A stretch of 19,324 nt of DNA, taken from positions 1 through 19,324 of the forward strand of contig CAMQSH010000019.1 of assembly GCA_947036575.1 (NCBI GenBank), read 5' to 3'. The stretch comes from an uncultured Brevinema sp. (GTDB taxonomy: Bacteria; Spirochaetota; Brevinematia; Brevinematales; Brevinemataceae). Positions 14,736 through 19,324 of this stretch are shown here, one piece after another; the stretch's first letter is position 1; each line of letters opens with the position of its first letter. Below the pieces are notes generated by a model that saw only the letters and a list, made by a program, of their open reading frames with translations, did no database searches and was not told the DNA's origin. The translations under genes and the position numbers were made by a program.

Positions 14736-15170
14736 TTAATTTAAACTTAAAATTTTATTCAACAGTGTTTTTATAAAAGATAATTTGTTTTTTTGTTCAG
14801 GAGATGCTTTGAGTTCTTTCTCATATTTTTTAATATCAGGCATTGCGATCCATGTAGTACCTTTGGAATCATTATATACTGCAACTTCAAATGGCAAATG
14901 AATACTCCAAGCGGGATTTTCTTGCATAAGTGAAGTGTTAAGCTGTGCATTACCAAATATCATAACAACAGAGGGGGGCATATAAAGTTTATTAAGTTTA
15001 GCAGATTTACCATGATCTATGCTTATAAGAATTTCTAAACTATTATCTGTCATAATTTTTTTTATTTTTTGTATTGTTGTTTCATGATCAAAAATTGATT
15101 TTTTATACAAAGTGTGTGAAAAAAGTGAAGAATTCAACAACATAAAAAAACATAATATTAATAATTTCAT
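14736..15170 (-). CDS. DUF302 domain protein, exported
   Basis: The product is 144 aa. A signal peptide (MKLLILCFFMLLNSSLFS, cut near residue 18-19) precedes a DUF302 domain. The family hallmarks are an ISIDHGKSAKL stretch (49-59), MPPSVVMIFGNAQLNTSLM (64-82) and the LPFEVAVYND strand (92-101) followed by GTTWIAMPD. DUF302 proteins are small periplasmic or membrane-linked proteins whose biochemical role is not established. The ATG at 15170 has GGAG upstream and a TTGACT-N17-TATCTT promoter. The gene appears to be transcribed alone and ends at the shared palindromic terminator. Confidence 0.88.
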   Translation of the reverse strand: MKLLILCFFMLLNSSLFSHTLYKKSIFDHETTIQKIKKIMTDNSLEILISIDHGKSAKLNKLYMPPSVVMIFGNAQLNTSLMQENPAWSIHLPFEVAVYNDSKGTTWIAMPDIKKYEKELKASPEQKNKLSFIKTLLNKILSLN

Positions 15171-15205
15171 CTATAGACTCCTAATATAAATATAATATAT
15201 TTAAA

Positions 15206-15234
15206 AAGATAGTATATTAGATTTGAAAAGTCAA
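15206..15234 (-). promoter_or_regulatory. Sigma-70-type promoter of the DUF302 gene
   Basis: Minus strand: TTGACT (complement of 15229-15234), 17-bp spacer, TATCTT (complement of 15206-15211). Leader of about 30 nt to the ATG at 15170. Confidence 0.5.
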
Positions 15235-15570
15235 TTTGTTATATTAAATTTATTTAACTCTGAAAAAGCTTATATTAGAGTATTTATAACTAGATTCTTC
15301 TTCGAAATATAAGGGGTATCATCAACAATCCCTACTGAAAAACGTACAAAAGAGGTAACATTAGTTAAATCTCATTTTCTTTAGTGTTTAGGAAATGCTT
15401 TAACTATACTAGCTATTGTTAAAATAAAAACTATACTTTTGAAAAATAGGGTTAATGTAATATAAAGCTCAAATGATTAAATAATTTTTTAAGTAATACA
15501 GTTTCTCTTATATTTAATTATTATTATAGTGTATATTTTTATTAAAATCAATATATCATTTATATAATTA
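15235..15570. other. Gene-free region with one long imperfect hairpin
   Basis: No gene with a credible start is visible in these 336 bp. The only structure I see is an imperfect hairpin at 15362-15406: TAGTTAAA (15362-15369) pairs with TTTAACTA (15399-15406), and CATTTTC (15373-15379) with GGAAATG (15391-15397, one G-T pair), around an 11-nt loop. It is not followed by a T-run. It may be part of an unrecognised RNA or a relic. Confidence 0.4.
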
Positions 15571-15599
15571 TTGACAAAAATAATAATCTAATATATAAT
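15571..15599 (+). promoter_or_regulatory. Perfect-consensus sigma-70 promoter upstream of the pot operon
   Basis: TTGACA (15571-15576), exactly 17 bp, TATAAT (15594-15599): both hexamers match consensus at every base. The start would be near 15606, giving a leader of about 270 nt before potA. An 8-bp hairpin (TGTTTTAT 15608-15615 / ATAAAACA 15622-15629) sits at the very 5' end of that transcript. Confidence 0.75.
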
Positions 15600-15650
15600 A
15601 CTACAACTGTTTTATTATCTTATAAAACAAGTTTTACAATGGGAGGGCGA

Positions 15651-15761
15651 ATGACCACTCTACATTTATTTATACCACCAGTTGATACTGCATTTCAATA
15701 TCTTATACAACTTTTGCACTTTCATGTTTTTTTCATGTTAAAAATATCCATTCAAATTTGA
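15651..15761 (+). CDS. 36-codon micro-ORF in the pot leader (possible leader peptide)
   Basis: The ATG at 15651 has GGGAGG at 15641-15646 with 4-nt spacing, the strongest Shine-Dalgarno in the gap, and lies about 45 nt downstream of the consensus promoter. It encodes 36 residues (MTTLHLFIPPVDTAFQYLIQ then LLHFHVFFMLKISIQI), hydrophobic with a Pro-Pro pair. It resembles no protein I know. The TGA (15759-15761) is followed at once by TTTCCTT, complementary to the potA Shine-Dalgarno. A short open frame can arise by chance; the start context and position are what make it credible. Confidence 0.4.
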   Translation: MTTLHLFIPPVDTAFQYLIQLLHFHVFFMLKISIQI

Positions 15762-15772
15762 TTTCCTTTTAT
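15762..15772 (+). promoter_or_regulatory. Candidate anti-Shine-Dalgarno element of potA
   Basis: TTTCCTT (15762-15768) is the exact complement of AAGGAAA (15861-15867) before the potA ATG. The match extends to 10 of 11 positions (15762-15772 with 15857-15867). It begins directly after the micro-ORF stop codon. It could hide the potA ribosome site unless a ribosome covers it. Short A/T-rich complementarity can be fortuitous. Confidence 0.35.
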
Positions 15773-15824
15773 TTATCTTATTAAATTTTTACACATCTTT
15801 GTCTACATTGATTTATCATACATT

Positions 15825-15853
15825 TTTTCAATGTCTAATTTTAGACATATAAT
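15825..15853 (+). promoter_or_regulatory. Second pot promoter with a palindrome in its spacer
   Basis: TTTTCA (15825-15830), 17-bp spacer, TATAAT (15848-15853). The spacer is almost exactly filled by the palindrome ATGTCTAATTTTAGACAT (15831-15848), an 8-bp dyad around TT, the usual place for a repressor operator. A transcript from here would start near 15860, directly before the potA Shine-Dalgarno. Confidence 0.5.
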
Positions 15854-15875
15854 TATATATAAGGAAAAACTATAA

Positions 15876-17003
15876 ATGAAACAAATTATAAATAACGCTA
15901 TTTCCATTAAAAATATTAGTCATTTTTATGGATCTAATCAGATACTTAAAAACACTACATTGGAGATCAAATCTGGAGAGTTTTTCTCTTTATTAGGCCC
16001 GTCTGGGTGTGGTAAAACCACCTTGTTAAGAATCATCGGCGGATTTCTAGCCCCTAATGAAGGACTTGTATATCTTGGTGATAAAGATATAACTACTATC
16101 CCTGCGAATGAAAGACCTATCAATACTGTTTTTCAAAAATATGCTCTCTTTCCTCATTTGACTGTTTATGAAAATATTGCTTTTTCTTTTAAAGTGAAAG
16201 GAATTAAAAAAGATGACTTCCACGAAAAAGTATTATCATATATAGAGCTTGGAAGATTACAAGCTCATATAAACAAATATCCTTCCCAACTATCAGGTGG
16301 ACAGCAACAAAGAGTTGCTATTGCTAGAGCTTTAGCTAATGAACCTAAGGTATTATTATTAGATGAACCTTTATCAGCTTTAGATGCTAAATTACGTCAA
16401 CATATGCTATTAGAATTAGACCGTATTCATGATGAAGTAGGGATTACTTTTATTTTAGTTACTCATGATCAAGAAGAGGCTTTGAGTGTTTCAGATCGTA
16501 TTGCAGTAATGAATGAAGGAGAACTCCTCCAAATAGGAACACCTATAGAATTATATGAAACGCCAGCAACTATTTTTGTTGCCGATTTTATTGGAGAAAA
16601 TAATTTTATTGATGGAATTATCATTAAGATTTTAGACGCCACTCACGCTTTAATAGAGTGTTCTCTCGGTGAAATTATTGTTGAATTGGACAAAGCTGTC
16701 GCTATAGGAAATAGAGTGAAAGTATCTATTCGTCCTGAAAAAATTGAAGTATTAAAAAACAAACCTGCCTTACCAAACGAATGGCATAATCTCATAAAGG
16801 GTAAAGTCTATGATGTTATTTACTCAGGATTTCAAAGTAAATATTTTTTAGAAGTCCCAAATCATGCTGGTTATATAAAAGCTTTTGAACAACATGATAT
16901 CTTCTTTGAAGATGGAACTGAAGTTGTGCATTGGGATGATGAAGCTTGGTACTTATGGGATGCTGATGATTCTTATATCGTAGAGGTGATCTCTAATGAA
17001 TAA
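15876..17003 (+). CDS. potA: Spermidine/putrescine ABC importer ATPase PotA
   Basis: The product is 375 aa, normal for PotA. It powers polyamine uptake through PotBC. Visible motifs are Walker A GPSGCGKTT (41-49), Q-loop Q87, signature LSGGQQQRVAIARAL (139-153), Walker B VLLLDE (159-164), D-loop SALD and the H-loop histidine H197 in VTHDQEEA. After residue about 240 comes the regulatory TOBE-type barrel (IRPEKIEVLKN, about 277-287). The C-terminal acidic segment HWDDEAWYLWDADDSYIVEV resembles the end of PotA proteins. Shine-Dalgarno AAGGAA. It overlaps potB by 8 nt. Other PotA-like ATPases carry iron or other cargo, but the PotB/C/D neighbours make polyamines most likely. Confidence 0.93.
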   Translation: MKQIINNAISIKNISHFYGSNQILKNTTLEIKSGEFFSLLGPSGCGKTTLLRIIGGFLAPNEGLVYLGDKDITTIPANERPINTVFQKYALFPHLTVYENIAFSFKVKGIKKDDFHEKVLSYIELGRLQAHINKYPSQLSGGQQQRVAIARALANEPKVLLLDEPLSALDAKLRQHMLLELDRIHDEVGITFILVTHDQEEALSVSDRIAVMNEGELLQIGTPIELYETPATIFVADFIGENNFIDGIIIKILDATHALIECSLGEIIVELDKAVAIGNRVKVSIRPEKIEVLKNKPALPNEWHNLIKGKVYDVIYSGFQSKYFLEVPNHAGYIKAFEQHDIFFEDGTEVVHWDDEAWYLWDADDSYIVEVISNE

Positions 17004-17910
17004 TAACAAACTCTATTTTTATATAGCTCCTTATTTAATATGGATGAGTCTTTTTTTTGTAATTCCAACATTATTAGTAATCATTGTTTCTTTTATAGAT
17101 CAAGCATCTTGGGATGCTATCATTACGGCAATTAGGAATTTTCACCCTAATATTAGAACAGATGGTTTTTTAGTTGCTTTACAAAAAGTAGGGGATCAAG
17201 CACAATTAAATTTCACCTTAGATGCCTATAAAGAACTATTTGAACCTCGTGTTACTGTAACTATTTTTAGAACTTTTACTATTTCATTGATATCGACTAT
17301 TGTATGTTTAATACTTTCTATCCCAACAGCTCATTATATCTCTAGATCTTCTCAAAAAAACACTTGGTTAATGTTATTAATTTTACCATTTTGGACTAAT
17401 TTTTTGATTCGTATTTTTATATGGATCAAAATACTAGGAAATAATGGTATGCTCAATAATTTTTTACAAAGTTTACATATTATTAGTGAGCCTTTACCAC
17501 TTTTATACAATAATTTTGCTGTTACTACTTTATCTATTTATGTATGTTTACCTTTTTCTATCATTCCTATATTTTCTGCTATTGAAAAATTTGATTTTTC
17601 TTTATGGGAAGTTTCTGATGACCTTGGTGCAAAACCTTGGCAAAGTTTTTTGTATATCTATTTACCAGGGATTAAAAATGGAGTTATCTCTGCTTTTATC
17701 TTTGCTTTTATTAATACTTTTGGAAATTATGCTGTAGCAAAGTTAGTAGGTGGGCAAAGTTCCTATGTTTTAGGAAGTTTGGTAGTCCATAATGCTACTG
17801 TTGGGCGTAATATGCCACTAGCAGCTGCTATTTCAACAGTGATATGTTTAGTTGCTCTCTTATTAATGCTTTTTAATACTTCTAAAGAACTAAAAGGAGA
17901 TGCGTCATGA
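16996..17910 (+). CDS. potB: Spermidine/putrescine ABC importer permease PotB
   Basis: The product is 304 aa, an inner-membrane permease with about six membrane segments (about 10-34, 91-118, 124-146, 176-198, 230-250 and 276-294). The cytoplasmic EAA loop that contacts PotA is at about 205-225 (EVSDDLGAKPWQSFLYIYLP). Between the first and second segments is a long periplasmic stretch of about 55 residues, longer than in a minimal permease. It shares its 5' end with the potA 3' end (8-nt overlap) and its 3' end with potC (4-nt ATGA overlap), so translation of the three genes is probably coupled. Confidence 0.92.
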   Translation: MNNNKLYFYIAPYLIWMSLFFVIPTLLVIIVSFIDQASWDAIITAIRNFHPNIRTDGFLVALQKVGDQAQLNFTLDAYKELFEPRVTVTIFRTFTISLISTIVCLILSIPTAHYISRSSQKNTWLMLLILPFWTNFLIRIFIWIKILGNNGMLNNFLQSLHIISEPLPLLYNNFAVTTLSIYVCLPFSIIPIFSAIEKFDFSLWEVSDDLGAKPWQSFLYIYLPGIKNGVISAFIFAFINTFGNYAVAKLVGGQSSYVLGSLVVHNATVGRNMPLAAAISTVICLVALLLMLFNTSKELKGDAS

Positions 17911-18683
17911 AAAAACAAAATCTATTTAATTTTATTATTTTTAGCATCACCTTATTAATTTTTTATATTCCTATATTTATGATTATTTTTTATTCTTTTA
18001 ATATTAGTAAGGCTACTAATTGGGAAGGATTTAGTATAAATTGGTATGTGGAATTATTTTCTAATTCTCCACGTTTGTGGGATGCTCTAAAAATGAGTTT
18101 TCTCATAGGGATAGGGGCAGCTCTCTTATCTACTTTATTAGGAGGGCTTGGTGCATGGGCTATTTGGCATAAAAATAATAAATTAAGAACTTTTTTACTA
18201 GCACTTTCTTATTTACCACTAATGTTACCTGATTTAATCATAGGAATTTCATTATTAACACTATTTGTTTCAATGGCTTTACCTTTAGGCGTAGGATCTA
18301 TTTTTATTGCTCATACAACAATGAATATCCCTTTTGCTCTATTATTGATACTATCTGTATTAGAAGACAGTGATTTATCCGTTATAGAAGCTGCCAAAGA
18401 TCTTGGGGCAAATGAATTACAAACTTGGTTAAGAGTGATCTTACCTATTATTTCACCAGGATTGATAGCATCATTTTTATTAACATTAACATTATCTTTA
18501 GATGATTTTGCCATTACCTTTTTTGTATCAGGTCCAGGATCTACTACTTTACCACTTTATGTGTTTTCAGCTATCCGTTTTGGGTTATCTCCAGCTATTA
18601 ATGCTCTATCTACTTTAATAATAGGAGGTTCTATTATTCTATTTACTCTAAATAAAAAGTATATGAAAATAGCATTTAAATAA
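17907..18683 (+). CDS. potC: Spermidine/putrescine ABC importer permease PotC
   Basis: The product is 258 aa, the second permease subunit of the importer, with about six membrane segments. The EAA loop is EAAKDLGANELQTWLRVILP (161-180), which is closer to consensus than the PotB loop. LSLDDFAITFFVSGPGSTTLPLYVFS (196-221) is highly typical of PotC and separates it from PotB and from sulfate or iron permeases. It starts at the ATGA overlap with potB; the potD gene follows after a 36-nt gap. Confidence 0.94.
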   Translation: MKKQNLFNFIIFSITLLIFYIPIFMIIFYSFNISKATNWEGFSINWYVELFSNSPRLWDALKMSFLIGIGAALLSTLLGGLGAWAIWHKNNKLRTFLLALSYLPLMLPDLIIGISLLTLFVSMALPLGVGSIFIAHTTMNIPFALLLILSVLEDSDLSVIEAAKDLGANELQTWLRVILPIISPGLIASFLLTLTLSLDDFAITFFVSGPGSTTLPLYVFSAIRFGLSPAINALSTLIIGGSIILFTLNKKYMKIAFK

Positions 18684-18719
18684 AAAATAAACCCAATAAA
18701 AAAAATAGGAGGCTACATT

Positions 18720-19324
18720 ATGAACAATATATATAAAATTACTATACTATCTGTACTTTTTTTAGGCTTAGTATCTTGTGGAAATAAACAAGAGTCACTA
18801 AGGATCTTTATGTGGACAGATAATATCCCAACAGATGTCTATACAGACTTTGAAAAAGAAACAGGGATTAAAATAATAGAAGATGCTATTTCTTCCAATG
18901 AAGAAATCTACGCCAAAGTTAAAACTAGTGGTGGCGGTTATGATATTGTCACACCATCTTTAGACTATGCTACTATTATGATGCAAGAAGGATTGTTGGC
19001 GGCTCTTGATACTACTCAAATACCAAATCTTACAAATATAGACCCTAATATCATGAAACATGTATTAGCAATAGATAGTAATCATCAATATATTATGCCT
19101 TTTGCTTTTGGTCCTACTGTTATTGCTTATGATACCACACTAGTAACAAATGAAGTTACTGGGTTTGATATTTTTTCAAACCCTGCTTATGCAAATCGTA
19201 TGCTCTTATTAAATGATATGCGTGAAGTTATGGGATCAGCTCTTATTTATCTAGGATATAATATTGACGAAACCAATAATGTTGCTATGCAAGAAGTAGC
19301 AGAATTACTTACAGCTTGGAAAAA
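18720..19324 (+). CDS. potD: Polyamine-binding lipoprotein PotD, N-terminal part (runs off window)
   Basis: This gene is cut by the right edge; 201 residues are visible. The ATG at 18720 has a perfect AGGAGG (18707-18712). A lipobox LVSC puts the lipidated cysteine at residue 20, so the protein is membrane-anchored rather than freely periplasmic as in E. coli. PotD/PotF features are FMWTDNIP (30-37; W32 and the following acidic residue of the polyamine site), DFEKETGIKI (43-52), GGYDIVTPS (72-80) and LLLNDMREVMGSAL (162-175; D166 and E169 match the polyamine-contacting Asp and Glu of E. coli PotD). These support polyamine binding; spermidine versus putrescine cannot be told. It is the last visible gene of potABCD. 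Confidence 0.93.
   Translation, partial: MNNIYKITILSVLFLGLVSCGNKQESLRIFMWTDNIPTDVYTDFEKETGIKIIEDAISSNEEIYAKVKTSGGGYDIVTPSLDYATIMMQEGLLAALDTTQIPNLTNIDPNIMKHVLAIDSNHQYIMPFAFGPTVIAYDTTLVTNEVTGFDIFSNPAYANRMLLLNDMREVMGSALIYLGYNIDETNNVAMQEVAELLTAWK

Noticed and set aside
15205..15384. Possible gene remnant: a frame of about 58 codons with one internal stop (15310-15312)
   Set aside because: It has no start or ribosome site and no resemblance to a known protein. Two short open runs are expected by chance in sequence of this composition.
15600..15700. A known riboswitch class in the pot leader
   Set aside because: I compared it from memory with fluoride, preQ1, purine, TPP and guanidine motifs and saw none of their conserved cores. 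It remains unclassified.
17444..17737. 97-codon plus-strand frame inside potB
   Set aside because: It is a Leu/Tyr-rich frame-shifted shadow of a membrane protein gene with no start signals.

Overview
The window comes from a very AT-rich bacterial chromosome (roughly 30% GC by eye). A low-GC spirochaete (Brachyspira/Brevinema/Treponema-like) is my best guess. The reasons are a Treponema-type FliD, a lipobox-bearing PotD, and a small acidic protein of a kind I associate with spirochaetes. The phylum is an inference; no rRNA gene or other phylogenetic marker is present to settle it. There is no mobile element, CRISPR array or prophage.

Left part, minus strand (1-7113). A rimP-nusA-infB operon runs off the left edge; the IF-2 N-terminus carries a near-identical 66-bp tandem repeat. 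Upstream of it lie an aldo/keto reductase with its own promoter and terminator-like hairpin, then a fliD gene whose product has an added Sec-type signal peptide and whose promoter looks like a sigma-28 site. Next is a four-gene cluster read rhodanese, rhodanese, rpiB, unknown small protein, driven by a TTGTAA-N17-TATAAT promoter.

Middle part (7148-14678). On the plus strand are a GH57 glucan branching-type enzyme, a Wzm/Wzt-like polysaccharide ABC exporter pair with its own promoter, and an unknown secreted protein. The latter converges on a nicotinamide phosphoribosyltransferase gene (minus strand) across a terminator hairpin embedded in both reading frames. Divergent from that gene is a six-LysM protein with a dead M23 domain (NlpD-like). 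It is followed after only 4 nt by rnpB (RNase P RNA) and a small acidic protein, ending at a bidirectional palindromic terminator shared with a minus-strand DUF302 protein.

Right part (15171-19324). A roughly 700-bp gene-free gap holds the DUF302 promoter, a long imperfect hairpin, a perfect-consensus sigma-70 promoter, a 36-codon micro-ORF with a strong Shine-Dalgarno, and a palindrome sitting between the -35 and -10 of a second promoter. It leads into the overlapping potA-potB-potC-potD polyamine ABC importer operon; potD runs off the right edge. The pot leader is the most interesting unexplained structure. The micro-ORF stop codon is followed directly by a sequence complementary to the potA Shine-Dalgarno, which suggests (but does not prove) translation-coupled control of polyamine uptake.
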